A stretch of 26,594 nt of DNA from a virus: IMG/VR virus record IMGVR_UViG_3300037572_000344, positions 1-26,594 of that record, one strand, 5' to 3'. Shown here piece after piece: positions 8,536 to 16,974 of the stretch (the first letter of the stretch is position 1; every line of letters starts with the position of its first letter). Position numbers and translations under genes: made by a program. The notes beneath the pieces were generated by a model. That model saw only the letters and a list, made by a program, of their open reading frames with translations. It was not told the DNA's origin and ran no database searches.

Positions 8536-9086
8536 AATAAATCTCCAATATTTCCAACTAAATTCAAATCTTTATGTGAATTAAAAAATAACGCCTTTTC
8601 TGCCTCAGTCACCGTTGTTTTATCGGTGTGATGAACATCCATCCATACTGTGTCTTCTAAAATATATGCAATACGCTGAACCCCTGCTTTTGATACAAAT
8701 TGCGCTGGAGCAGTTACCATCTTAATACCAAATTCATCAGCAACAAGTAGTTTCCCTTTCATCACATAAACCATGCTTTCAAAACGATGTATTTTGCCAA
8801 CAATAATATGTCCCGCAGGAATATGAATTTCACGCGAATAAACCCCGTCAGCAAATACATGGAATAATGGATATGGATTTTCGCCTAAATTTTCGGGCAA
8901 CGATTGTATGTAATCAGCAAATGTCGTTATATCTTTTCGATTATGATACGGGCTATTAAAAAAGGTCTCAGCAACCCTTCTAATTTTGTCTTTATGACTA
9001 AGCGCTACTTCTTTACAACCAAAAGTAACAACAACAGGGTTAAAACGATAAGCTGTAACTGGATTAAGAAAACATTGGGCATTCAT
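8520..9086 (-). CDS. Cupin-like phage protein (188 aa)
   Basis: The central part (about residues 85-155) reads like a cupin beta-barrel: HIPAGHIIVGKIHRFESMVY, then KGKLLVADEFG, then a turn and DTVWMDVHHTD. Several His residues (HIPAGH, KIHRF, DVHH) could bind metal, though the exact cupin motif spacing is not complete. Proteins with this fold occur in the structural modules of several podoviruses, where their job is not established; sensor, enzyme and virion roles are all possible. The ATG overlaps the stop of the 67-aa gene (ATGA), indicating translational coupling, and the 3' end overlaps the next gene. The N-terminal 80 residues contain no motif I recognise. Confidence 0.65.
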   Translation of the reverse strand: MNAQCFLNPVTAYRFNPVVVTFGCKEVALSHKDKIRRVAETFFNSPYHNRKDITTFADYIQSLPENLGENPYPLFHVFADGVYSREIHIPAGHIIVGKIHRFESMVYVMKGKLLVADEFGIKMVTAPAQFVSKAGVQRIAYILEDTVWMDVHHTDKTTVTEAEKALFFNSHKDLNLVGNIGDLLCQQQ

Positions 9087-9286
9087 TTTATTTTATCCGC
9101 GTTTACCACGCCAGCATCTATCATATCCTGCACACTCGGGCGCTTAATGCTCGTGCCTACCCGGTTAACATCTCTTTGCATCCCTTCAACTTGTGCTTTT
9201 ATCGCCAATAAAAACCGTTTTAAATTCGGGTCTTGTATTGATGACAAAGTAGATATTGACGGTATTTGTGTTAGTTTTTTACTCAT
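9083..9286 (-). CDS. Small conserved-type phage protein (67 aa)
   Basis: A 67-aa protein joined on both sides by ATGA overlaps: its ATG overlaps the stop of the 677-aa tail protein, and its stop overlaps the ATG of the cupin-like protein. The sequence has the form DPNLKRFLLAIKAQVEGMQRD followed by a basic link and PSVQDMIDAGVV. I associate this pattern (a helix, a basic turn, then a VxDLxDAG-like ending) with small proteins lying between tail hub and internal protein genes in other short-tailed phages. Function is unknown. Close coupling suggests a fixed stoichiometry with its neighbours. Confidence 0.7.
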   Translation of the reverse strand: MSKKLTQIPSISTLSSIQDPNLKRFLLAIKAQVEGMQRDVNRVGTSIKRPSVQDMIDAGVVNADKIK

Positions 9287-11316
9287 GCTTTTTGTAAATC
9301 TGAAATGCTTTCAGCAATCGTTACTTCATGGAAGTTCATCCCACTTCCAGACAGTTCAATTTCGTATTCATCAGCGTTATAACCACCGGGCAATCTAAAC
9401 GGTCTGGAATCAGTTAATGGCTGTTCATAATGCAGTTCACCATTAACATAAAGTTTAAAGGTTGCTGAAAGACTGCTGCCGCTAATATCTTTTGTTGTGT
9501 CAATGTAGGGGCCAGAACCCACCGCAAACTCTCCAACGGCATGACCACCAAATGATCCATTAACAGAATTATCTTTAGCGTCCAAAAATGCCACAACTTT
9601 GGCAATTTCAGCCGGTTTGTCTACCAGGGCAATACCACCGGCAGCCGAAAACTTAACCTGGGCTGCCTGCATGGTTGTTTGCGTTCCCAGGATAAAACGT
9701 TTTGATTTCCATTGTGCGGTAATAAAACCGCCGCCTTTGCCAAAATTAACAATAAAATCGCCATCAACTAAATATAAATTACCGTCTTCTAAATGATTAT
9801 AAGCGGCTGTTGCGTAGACGCTTAATACGGTTAAGGTTGAATCTGGCTCTGAGGGATCGAAAACAAGCGCCCCCCTTCGCGAAGCCCCGCCATCATTATC
9901 CAGACCACCTTCAAAAAACACATAATAACGGTCGTCATGGACTACTGCATTCATTGACGAAGGATTGTATTCACGCCAGTCAATTTCTTTTAACCAGTTG
10001 CGGGTAATAATGCTGGGCGCACCAGATGAAGATATGTAAGCCAAGCCATCCGGGCAGGCGTATATCATGCCGTTTTTTATACTAACAATTGAACGCTTAG
10101 AAACACATGCCTGGAAAAAATCCAGTTCATCAGCACCCATAAACGCAGGATCATTGCCGGTTACGATATAAGGATTACCCTTTGTGGTAACGATAATAGT
10201 TGAACCGACTGTAGCAAGACCAACAATCTCATAAGAGAAATTTTGATCATAACCTGTCGGGAACGCATGTGGCATGAAGGGCTCAGATAAATACAAAGTA
10301 TTGCCTTTAAACCCGGCTATTACCCCATTAGTTAAACCAATCAACCCTTTTATATCTTGTGGTGGACTGGTCCAGTCAATACTCGGCAGCTCTTCGCCTA
10401 AGAGCGTGTCATCAAGTGTATCGTTATGAGTGGTTTGCGCGACGGGTATTTCAGTAACGAAACGAAACTTGCCCGATACCGTCCGGTAAATCCGCTTAGT
10501 CATATTGGTCACTTGTAGATTAGCTTCACGTGTCCACGTGCCACCAGATGTATAAGTGCCAGAAGGTGACAAGGCTACACTAAACGTGGTGGCCGTTAGC
10601 CGAGTGACAGGTAAAGGATTGGCATTATTGAAGGTATCCGGTAAATCACCGGTACCAACAATGTTACTAAAATTAACATAGTCACCTGTTTCAAGAAAAT
10701 GCGCGGCACTCACCGTAAAAGTGGCGACTCCACCACCTATAGCAATGTTTGTAATCGTACCGGTATTTAATGGCGCAATATCCATGACGGATAAATCCCA
10801 TGAGCCATCAACAAAACCCGTTATGGTGACATGGGGCGAGGGCGCGCTTTCTTCACCCCATGCAGTGACGTAGGTGTAAACGTAATCACGGGTAATGGTG
10901 GTGCCAGAACCACCGGTCACGCTTAATGCTGGCGCATTATCCGGCGCAGGCAAGCCCAAACGATACCAGTCAAGCGGGTAGTTTGTCCCTGCGCCATTAC
11001 TCGCTAATGTTAAATTAGTCGATTTAATACCATAATGACCAGAGTAATATATTCGGTCACTATCACTGGATGATAACGGGGAGCGAACCACATCAACATC
11101 TTCATTCCAGTGTAAAAATAATGGCCCGAGCTTGTGTATCGTTTGAATGTCGCCCTCTTTACCGGGCACGTCAACAATCACACTGCTGCGTAATGAGCGG
11201 ACTTCATTACTCCATAAATCACAGTTTAATGCTTCTTGTGCAAATGAAGGGTGCAGTTTTCGTTTTGCATATCTTGGCGCAATACCGTTAAACTTTTTTA
11301 TGCTGATTATCGACAC
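9283..11316 (-). CDS. Tail hub/nozzle-like virion structural protein (677 aa)
   Basis: The N-terminus (KKFNGIAPRYAKRKL ... ALNCDLWSNEVRSLR) is typical of large tail-tube or nozzle proteins of short-tailed phages. About 122-180 looks like a fibronectin-type strand set (YVTAWGEESAPSP). It is interrupted at about 185-264 by a beta insert (FLETGDYVNFSNI ... TTFSVALSPSGTYTSGGTW) resembling E1-FCCH-like inserts seen in phage proteins. From about 300 there are repeated beta-propeller-like strands (GNTLYLSEPFMPHAFP, SIKNGMIYACPDGLAYIS). The final 150 residues are beta-rich. A function comparable to P22 gp10 or T7 gp12 is inferred from size, fold pattern and order. The start is a GTG with no strong ribosome site, 5 bases after the upstream stop, so the exact start is uncertain. 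Confidence 0.72.
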   Translation of the reverse strand: MSIISIKKFNGIAPRYAKRKLHPSFAQEALNCDLWSNEVRSLRSSVIVDVPGKEGDIQTIHKLGPLFLHWNEDVDVVRSPLSSSDSDRIYYSGHYGIKSTNLTLASNGAGTNYPLDWYRLGLPAPDNAPALSVTGGSGTTITRDYVYTYVTAWGEESAPSPHVTITGFVDGSWDLSVMDIAPLNTGTITNIAIGGGVATFTVSAAHFLETGDYVNFSNIVGTGDLPDTFNNANPLPVTRLTATTFSVALSPSGTYTSGGTWTREANLQVTNMTKRIYRTVSGKFRFVTEIPVAQTTHNDTLDDTLLGEELPSIDWTSPPQDIKGLIGLTNGVIAGFKGNTLYLSEPFMPHAFPTGYDQNFSYEIVGLATVGSTIIVTTKGNPYIVTGNDPAFMGADELDFFQACVSKRSIVSIKNGMIYACPDGLAYISSSGAPSIITRNWLKEIDWREYNPSSMNAVVHDDRYYVFFEGGLDNDGGASRRGALVFDPSEPDSTLTVLSVYATAAYNHLEDGNLYLVDGDFIVNFGKGGGFITAQWKSKRFILGTQTTMQAAQVKFSAAGGIALVDKPAEIAKVVAFLDAKDNSVNGSFGGHAVGEFAVGSGPYIDTTKDISGSSLSATFKLYVNGELHYEQPLTDSRPFRLPGGYNADEYEIELSGSGMNFHEVTIAESISDLQKA

Positions 11317-11321
11317 GAGGT

Positions 11322-11870
11322 TTAATACTCTACGATAAATTCTTTTATTACATTAATGTCGGCGATATTTTCAATATCGTTCAAATATTGTTGTTTACGC
11401 GCTAATTTCATTTGATAATTACTGCCAATAATAAGCACGATATTTTTTGCTTCATTCAGCGTCAGTTTTTGCGCGGTATTATCTACCGCATAAAAAACAA
11501 CATTATCAACCTTTGCCATTACTGCCAGGTTTTTAGCTTCATTTAATCTCACCCACGATTCAAAATCGCCGTGGTATTCAACGCCGTCTATCACAATAGG
11601 CTCTAATGTCGCCTGTTTGAATTTGTAACGGATTTCATTGTTTGCGGCCTGTTTTAAATAAGGCAGCGGGTCGATATCGACTACCGGTTCAACATAGTCA
11701 ATCCACTTACTGCCTGTCCATTGCTGTGCCAATGCGTCTTTATTGTGTCGATTAAAAATACTGGCAGGCATATGTACCATGCCTTTTGGTATTTCATCGC
11801 TTTTATGGCCCTTTGATGTTATAAAATAAACATCAGGCACACCGTTTTTATCTACTTTTGTATAATACAT
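11322..11870 (-). CDS. Tail fibre assembly chaperone-like protein, DUF4376-like (182 aa)
   Basis: The C-terminal half follows the DUF4376 pattern: RYKFKQATLEPIVIDGVEYHG, then helices with LNEAKNLAVMAK, ending in MKLARKQQYLNDIENI. The N-terminal part (residues 1-60) is a small domain containing AQQWTGSKWIDY, as often seen in fibre assembly proteins, where it resembles a fibre tip mimic. It follows the 427-aa fibre gene by 8 bases with a clear AGGAAG ribosome site. In known phages such proteins help the fibre fold and may remain attached at its tip. Confidence 0.7.
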   Translation of the reverse strand: MYYTKVDKNGVPDVYFITSKGHKSDEIPKGMVHMPASIFNRHNKDALAQQWTGSKWIDYVEPVVDIDPLPYLKQAANNEIRYKFKQATLEPIVIDGVEYHGDFESWVRLNEAKNLAVMAKVDNVVFYAVDNTAQKLTLNEAKNIVLIIGSNYQMKLARKQQYLNDIENIADINVIKEFIVEY

Positions 11871-11878
11871 TTTTCTTC

Positions 11879-13162
11879 CTAAGCATAAATCTTTTTAGCT
11901 AGAACAAGGTTTTCTAAATTAAACCCCTTTATTCTTACGTTAGTGCCGTCAGAGATTACTTGCGCTGAAGCCCTTGTTTCAGTAGTAAAAAATACTCCTG
12001 TGTCATCGTCTTCTTCCGTGTGAGAAAATAGCGTAAACAGTGCTTGCCAATCACCTGTTGGCCCATTGTGAGTTTCAACCACAACTGAATAGTTTCTTAT
12101 CGAAGGATTAAGCCGATTAAATACTCTGTTTTTACCGGTTATATTCCATACCCCGACAGGTACCAATACACCGGAAGTGTTAAAAGATCTATCACTGCTT
12201 GAATCTGTGCGGTTTAAATCATCGGCAAATGTCAGCGTATTATCTTGAATATGGGATGAATTGATTGAATCGGCAGCTTGAGCTGCATTAATAGTAATAT
12301 TAGCGGAGCCATCAAACGCAGCATCGCCACTGACACTGCCGCTAACGGCAATGGTTCTTGCGGTACTTAATGTATCTGCTGTGCTGGAATTGCCGCTAAC
12401 GTCACCGGCAAAGCCCTGTTGTGTGCCAGTAAATAACCCGTTTTCTACTGTTTTATTACTAAGGATTTCTGTGCCGCCAATCGTTGCAACATCGGTACTT
12501 GCTGACCCTGCGGCCACTCTTTTTATTTGCTTATTAAGCGCATCAAATGCGGTGTCGGTTAAAGCTAATCCCACTGGCCGGAATATATAAGCCGTCCCGT
12601 TATCAACAAAGGTATGGATTTTACCGGCCTTAATTGAATTGGCCGGTGGGTTTGAGCCATCTTCCATAATGACTGACCTGGCAGCTAAAGCGTCCAGTTT
12701 GAGCGTACAGGCACCACCCGTACTGTTATTACCGGTTCCTATTTTAATCCGTACTTCCTGTCCTGCCGTAAGTGTGAGTGCTGTAGGGGTCATCGCAGCA
12801 AGATAACTATCCGGCGCCCCCGTATCGACGCCATAAAAGTAACTGCCGCTCTGAATGCTCGCGCCAGTGATACTGCTTAGGCTGTTATAAAATTCACTGC
12901 TTGGCCTGTTTTCAACTATATCGCCTGCATTAAAGGCCACTGTTGTTGCTGCACAGGTAAACACATCACCAAGGCGTGACGTGACTACAACAAATTCATA
13001 TTCAGCGGTGATTTTATTAAACAAAAGCGCCCGGAAGAAATCACCGCCTGATGGAGCGGGAAACCTGGAACCTTCTCCGGTTTGTACAGTTAGAGCAGTT
13101 GAGCCTATTGCCGCATTACCCACTAATGTACTTGTACCAAAATTTGTAAATATTTCAGCCAT
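11879..13162 (-). CDS. Tail fibre protein (427 aa)
   Basis: The N-terminus (about 1-100) looks like a virion-attachment domain (SALTVQTGEGSRFPAP, ALLFNKITAEYEFVVV). A middle beta region follows (about 115-205). Next is a fibre-like repeat stretch with LSNKTVENGLFTGTQQGFAGD and TARTIAVSGSVSGDAAFDGS (about 235-290), a pattern shared by many trimeric tail fibres. The C-terminal 110 residues (from about SSHIQDNTL) probably form the tip that contacts the host. It lies between the adaptor gene and the fibre chaperone, so fibre and chaperone are co-transcribed. Which host receptor it binds cannot be seen. GAGA lies just before the ATG. Confidence 0.8.
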   Translation of the reverse strand: MAEIFTNFGTSTLVGNAAIGSTALTVQTGEGSRFPAPSGGDFFRALLFNKITAEYEFVVVTSRLGDVFTCAATTVAFNAGDIVENRPSSEFYNSLSSITGASIQSGSYFYGVDTGAPDSYLAAMTPTALTLTAGQEVRIKIGTGNNSTGGACTLKLDALAARSVIMEDGSNPPANSIKAGKIHTFVDNGTAYIFRPVGLALTDTAFDALNKQIKRVAAGSASTDVATIGGTEILSNKTVENGLFTGTQQGFAGDVSGNSSTADTLSTARTIAVSGSVSGDAAFDGSANITINAAQAADSINSSHIQDNTLTFADDLNRTDSSSDRSFNTSGVLVPVGVWNITGKNRVFNRLNPSIRNYSVVVETHNGPTGDWQALFTLFSHTEEDDDTGVFFTTETRASAQVISDGTNVRIKGFNLENLVLAKKIYA

Positions 13163-13171
13163 GTTTATTCT

Positions 13172-13828
13172 CTACAAGTTCTCAATAACTTTCGGATCAA
13201 CCGTTGCATCTACGGCAACTTTCTCACCCAATATCTGAAAAAATTGTGAATAATGTTTTGCCGCTCTTGCATAATTAGGCGATTTTTCACTGTCTCGACT
13301 AAATAAACGATACAAACACCATTCGACTAATGCCGGTGTATATTGCTCAATGATGGGCACATCTGTATTTTCATCCACCACCGCCACATGATTGGTAGCA
13401 AGGCGCATCTCAACATAAACAGCAGTGATGGTATGGACGGGTGGCGTAACATAATAATGTAACGGGCTGGCCGCGTTGTAGATATACTCGCTTATCTCGG
13501 TAACAGCCAGGTCATTGTGCCAGTCTGGATTAAAGGTATCGAGTTCTTCTTGTGCAATAGGGCCACGTACCGCTTTACCCGGAATTGCTCCATTCGTTCC
13601 CATGTTCCTGATAATACCCATTAGTTTATGGGTATCGCCTGGCAGCGCCTGTTTAGTACCGGGCACTAACCGTACACTGCGAAGCTCTACCAGAGCATCA
13701 GGGCGCTTTGATAGTAATACGCGAACAGCATCATCAATCCAGTTGAACACCTGTGTAGACGAGTAGGTAACGCCGCGCACATCATTAATAACTTCTTGCA
13801 CTGCATCCAATATAAATTTAACCTTCAC
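13172..13828 (-). CDS. Head-tail adaptor protein, DUF6682-like (218 aa)
   Basis: The sequence has the DUF6682-type layout: an N-terminal helix with VINDVRGVTYSSTQVFNWIDDAVR, then a beta part (RLVPGTKQALPGDTHKLMGI), then HYYVTPPV and a C-terminal helix pair with ARAAKHYSQFFQILG. These proteins are phage adaptors that join portal to tail. I place the start at the GTG at 13828 because GGAGG (13837-13841) lies exactly 8 bases upstream. A run of ATG codons at 13849 is the longer alternative (225 aa) but has no such site. The gene overlaps the 3' end of the preceding adaptor by 11 bases, which suggests coupled translation. Confidence 0.82.
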   Translation of the reverse strand: MKVKFILDAVQEVINDVRGVTYSSTQVFNWIDDAVRVLLSKRPDALVELRSVRLVPGTKQALPGDTHKLMGIIRNMGTNGAIPGKAVRGPIAQEELDTFNPDWHNDLAVTEISEYIYNAASPLHYYVTPPVHTITAVYVEMRLATNHVAVVDENTDVPIIEQYTPALVEWCLYRLFSRDSEKSPNYARAAKHYSQFFQILGEKVAVDATVDPKVIENL

Positions 13829-14492
13829 GTGCAATTCCTCCATCATCAAAATTGATTATCTGATTACTTTTTACTTCTTGGTTCATGGCTTCATTAATGC
13901 CTGCAATAAATTTAGCATGGTAATATTTAACCATGGCATCGTTCGTCCATTCTTTTTTCGGCATTGCCATTAATTCTGCTTTAGCGCCAGCGGCCAACGC
14001 ATCAAAAAACTGGTTATAGAGGTCTTCATCAATAACAGTTCCGTCTGGTAAGGGCTTGACTGAAACCGTGCCAGTTAAACCATTTGTTTTGCTAATACTT
14101 GGCTTCGGGAATAATCTCACTTCACTTAATCGCGGCTGATAAAAATATTCAGCTTGTGAACCGGAAAAGGTGCGCCATGGTGCAAACGCGGTACTTGATC
14201 CTGATCGCGGCCAATGGGCATCCATTTGTTTCTCACTTTTTGCATAGATAGGCATATCTTTATCAAACAGGGTTTTTATGCCAACAATTTGTGTTTCTGC
14301 CGGTATATCCAGGGTATAAACTGACTGACCTGGCGTTATGTTTATCGCCGTCATGTCATGCCGCCATGCTTCTGATATGCTGCAAAACTCAATCACTTTA
14401 GTCACAATTTTGTTATTAACTAACGCAGTCGGGCAGCCGGGAACCTCGGGTACAACAAATTTATTTAAAAGACTTAAATTAACTAATGCCAT
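13818..14492 (-). CDS. Connector/adaptor protein, short copy of a tandem duplicate (224 aa)
   Basis: This protein is a clear paralogue of the C-terminal half of the preceding 421-aa protein. Starting at PEVPGCP about 53 of 84 residues match by my count, including NNKIVTK, IEFC, SEAWRH, ETQ, VGIK and AKSE; further shared blocks are FYQP, VRLFP, GLTGT, VKPLPDGT and KFIAGI. It keeps the whole domain and has only a 15-residue leader before it. Position before the DUF6682-like adaptor and after the head genes points to a head-tail connector role. I do not recognise a named family with confidence. The gap to the upstream copy is 15 bases. Confidence 0.75.
   Translation of the reverse strand: MALVNLSLLNKFVVPEVPGCPTALVNNKIVTKVIEFCSISEAWRHDMTAINITPGQSVYTLDIPAETQIVGIKTLFDKDMPIYAKSEKQMDAHWPRSGSSTAFAPWRTFSGSQAEYFYQPRLSEVRLFPKPSISKTNGLTGTVSVKPLPDGTVIDEDLYNQFFDALAAGAKAELMAMPKKEWTNDAMVKYYHAKFIAGINEAMNQEVKSNQIINFDDGGIAREG
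13837..13841 (-). promoter_or_regulatory. Shine-Dalgarno GGAGG that decides a GTG start
   Basis: GGAGG on the minus strand, inside the last codons of the upstream 224-aa gene, is 8 bases ahead of GTG at 13828. It lies downstream of the ATG triplet at 13849, so it cannot serve those codons. This favours GTG as the start of the DUF6682-like adaptor. Confidence 0.7.
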
Positions 14493-14507
14493 TATTGTTT
14501 ACTCTGT

Positions 14508-15773
14508 TTAAGACCAGGTTCGGGTGCGTCCTGTTGTGTTATTTGTTGTCTGGTTGCTTCTTGCTTCCTTGCCACGTGCATGACCAATACCTGCAATAAA
14601 TTTACTGGTATAAAAACTAACCATTTCAAGATTTGTCCAGTCCTTGCCCGGCATCGCCATTAAATCGGCTTTTACGCCTGCGGTAATCGCGTCATAAAAT
14701 TGGTTGTATATGTTTCGACTGAGGTTTGTACCATCTGGCAATGGTTTGACTACGATTGTGCCGGTCAGCCCTTTTAGTTTGTTTTGATCTGGCGTAGGGA
14801 ACAATCTCACCTGATGTATTTCCGGCTGGTAAAAATGTGTAGCTCGGGCACTGGACGCTGTGCGCCATGACTGACAGGGCGAATCTGATCCAGCGTGATA
14901 ATCTAATGTTGTTTTTAATTGCGGCCAGTTACTATCTATTTGCTGTTCACTTTTCGCGGCAATAGAACAATCATTGTCAAACAGGTTTTTTATGCCAACG
15001 ACCTGTGTTTCAGGTGGTGTATTGAGCAGATATAACGATTTACCAGCAATAATATCTATTGGAATTATTGTGTGTCGCCACGCCTCTGATGTCTCACAAA
15101 ATTCAATGGTCTTGGTAACGATTTTATTGTTAATTAAAGCCATCGGGCAGCCGGGAACTTCGGGCGCAATGAATTTTATTAAATCACTGAGTTTTAAATC
15201 CGTGTTGTAATAAACGACAACATTATAAGAAATAAGGTTTAATGAAGCGGTCGTTGCATTTATTGCAACCGGCACATCTACATTAACGATCACATCAAAA
15301 GCAACCAGATTTAAAACCGGTGTTGATACATTAATTAAAACCGGCGTATTAAGATTAATTACCGCATCAAACGAGGTTAATAATAAACTTGCGGTGGTTG
15401 CTTGTATATCTGCAACGGTATCACCCGTTACTATCGTACCTGCTATGTTAGAAGTTGTTAATACGCCATCAACGTATAAATCCCATTTCCACCCAACAAT
15501 ACAATCATCCGTTATTGTTAAATCAAAACTGGTATCTTCGTAAGCGGTAAAATTTGCTATTGATCCAGGCCCTAAAACAACAAAGGGTTCAGTCGTAATC
15601 AGCCCCTGTATTTCAAGTAAATTATCAGCAGGCAATACCAATGAGTCATAAGCATAAGCCGCGCCGTGTGCGCCAGTAGCGGGTATATCCTGCCCTGGAA
15701 TACCCAAACCACCATTACTGCTAACGATATGAGCATTAGCAATTAAAGCGCCATTACCAACCCGGTGAGACAT
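14508..15773 (-). CDS. Connector/adaptor paralogue fused to an N-terminal beta-repeat domain (421 aa)
   Basis: Residues about 196-421 are the paralogue of the next gene (PEVPGCPMALINNKIVTK onward). Residues 1-125 form a separate domain: Gly/Ala-rich at first, then GPGSIANFTAYEDTSFDLT and WKWDLYVDGVLTTS, which looks Ig-like. Residues 127-195 hold three beta-rich repeats of 24 residues. The fusion suggests that one copy of a duplicated adaptor gained a surface-exposed module. It could decorate the neck or hold fibres while the short copy keeps the core role. The start is 2 bases after the upstream stop, with GGAAG upstream. Function is inferred from context only. Confidence 0.75.
   Translation of the reverse strand: MSHRVGNGALIANAHIVSSNGGLGIPGQDIPATGAHGAAYAYDSLVLPADNLLEIQGLITTEPFVVLGPGSIANFTAYEDTSFDLTITDDCIVGWKWDLYVDGVLTTSNIAGTIVTGDTVADIQATTASLLLTSFDAVINLNTPVLINVSTPVLNLVAFDVIVNVDVPVAINATTASLNLISYNVVVYYNTDLKLSDLIKFIAPEVPGCPMALINNKIVTKTIEFCETSEAWRHTIIPIDIIAGKSLYLLNTPPETQVVGIKNLFDNDCSIAAKSEQQIDSNWPQLKTTLDYHAGSDSPCQSWRTASSARATHFYQPEIHQVRLFPTPDQNKLKGLTGTIVVKPLPDGTNLSRNIYNQFYDAITAGVKADLMAMPGKDWTNLEMVSFYTSKFIAGIGHARGKEARSNQTTNNTTGRTRTWS
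15189..15395 (-). repeat. Three 24-residue beta repeats in the 421-aa protein
   Basis: Protein residues 127-150, 151-174 and 175-195 align as TASLLLTSFDAVINLNTPVL.., TPVLNLVAFDVIVNVDVPVA.. and TASLNLISYNVVVYYNTD... The period is 72 bases. Alternating hydrophobic residues suggest stacked beta strands. Confidence 0.75.
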
Positions 15774-15775
15774 TG

Positions 15776-16441
15776 TTAGTCTTCCATTTTATTAGCCATT
15801 GCAATATCAATGCGCTCAACTGTGGCAACATCAGGGCCAACCAGTAATTGAATCACATCAAGTTGCGGCATACCTGTTTTTTCATCATAGAAACCCGAAT
15901 CAATACCGCCCAGCATATCAATCGCCTGCGAGACCGCTTCTTCTGGATCATTTGAAAAGTTGCCTGTTTGAGCAAGGGCAACTAAAGGTTGTAATTTTTC
16001 AGTGATTTCAATGCCGTTGAAAGTATTACTTTTGCTCTCGTCCGTTTCTTTTTTAGCTAACACTTTATTGTCAGCAAGCAAAGCCATATGCTCACGTGCG
16101 CGAGATAACATCGTGGCTATTTTCGGATTACCTCTAAAAGTAAGATTAAATTCTTCTTTTAAGTAATCACGAATTTTATCGACATTATTCAATTCATTTA
16201 ATACATTGATAACATCATCAATTTCAGATGGATCACTGGCCGTAGAACTGGCTATTACATCTTTGTCTGTACATTCCCCCCATACATCAGGGTGTAACTG
16301 CACTAATTTACGACCAATAGAAACCGGCAGTTCAACAATGTCGCCTTTCCCGTTCCAGATAGCGCCAGAGTTTAATATGTTATCTTTTTTCTTCGGCTTG
16401 TCGCCCAGGTATTCAACCAGCATTGTTTCTTTATTAGGCAT
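15776..16441 (-). CDS. Virion assembly protein of unknown function (221 aa)
   Basis: I do not recognise this family. The N-terminus contains VEYLGDKPKKKDNILNSG and VELPVSIGRKLVQLHPDVWG, which reads like a small beta domain. A helix-rich acidic middle follows (residues about 70-130: DVINVLNELNNVDKIRDYLK). The C-terminal part (about 150-221) has short helices. No enzyme motif is seen. It is the first gene after the terminator behind the head genes and is only 2 bases from the 421-aa connector gene, so it probably takes part in connector or neck assembly. GAGGA lies about 8 bases before the ATG. Confidence 0.7.
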   Translation of the reverse strand: MPNKETMLVEYLGDKPKKKDNILNSGAIWNGKGDIVELPVSIGRKLVQLHPDVWGECTDKDVIASSTASDPSEIDDVINVLNELNNVDKIRDYLKEEFNLTFRGNPKIATMLSRAREHMALLADNKVLAKKETDESKSNTFNGIEITEKLQPLVALAQTGNFSNDPEEAVSQAIDMLGGIDSGFYDEKTGMPQLDVIQLLVGPDVATVERIDIAMANKMED

Positions 16442-16463
16442 TTTGCATATCCTCAGTTAATGA

Positions 16464-16493
16464 TAGAAAACCGCCCCGAAAGGCGGTTTTCTA
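16464..16493 (-). terminator. Strong intrinsic terminator after the head genes
   Basis: A perfect 12-base stem (16464-16475 with 16482-16493, core AAAACCGCC/GGCGGTTTT) with a 6-base loop. The stem ends in A/T runs on both sides, so it could act in both directions. It starts 7 bases after the stop of the small head protein gene in the minus-strand direction. It probably limits read-through from the highly expressed capsid genes into the connector genes. Confidence 0.85.
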
Positions 16494-16499
16494 TTTAGC

Positions 16500-16946
16500 T
16501 TACTTTTGGCCGGTATAAATGTAATCTGCCAACACCTGTAAAGCAGCGGTAGTGATTACATTATTAGCACCTGCCAGTGTGGCAGTGATATAAACATCAC
16601 CATCCAATACCACAGAAGCCAGTGGGCGATTACCAGTCAAAAGACCTGTTGCAGACAGAGCCGCACCAGCAGCAATGAAATAATCAGGATCATCAAGACC
16701 TTCCGATGCAGTGACATATTCATAACCGAATGAAGCCGTGGTTGCAGCGGTCATAGCGACTGTTTTAACCACGGTTAGATCAGCCGGGCTGATTTCTGCA
16801 CCTTTAGGGATAACCCCCAATCGAAGCACATCACCGACACTGGTTGCACCGGGTACAAAAGTAGGTGGTCGAGTAGCGGATTTATTGCCAAAAGTACCGG
16901 CATGTGGAATATCATAAGATAGTCCGGGAGCGTCAATATTAGCCAT
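16500..16946 (-). CDS. Small head protein, probable capsid decoration protein (148 aa)
   Basis: A 148-aa Ala/Thr/Gly-rich protein directly downstream of the major capsid protein. The N-terminus (ATRPPTFVPGATSVGDVLRLG) is extended. The rest looks beta-rich (VIPKGAEISPADLTVV, GYEYVTASEGLDDPDYF, RPLASVVLDGDVYITATLAG). The phrase VGDVLRLGVIPKGA...DLTVV is one I associate with small virion proteins next to DUF4043-type capsid genes. A decoration or head-stabilising role is inferred from position, size and composition. A strong terminator follows the stop, so it is the last gene of the head transcript. Confidence 0.72.
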   Translation of the reverse strand: MANIDAPGLSYDIPHAGTFGNKSATRPPTFVPGATSVGDVLRLGVIPKGAEISPADLTVVKTVAMTAATTASFGYEYVTASEGLDDPDYFIAAGAALSATGLLTGNRPLASVVLDGDVYITATLAGANNVITTAALQVLADYIYTGQK

Positions 16947-16974
16947 TTTCTTTTTCCTATATAAATTAAGTTAA

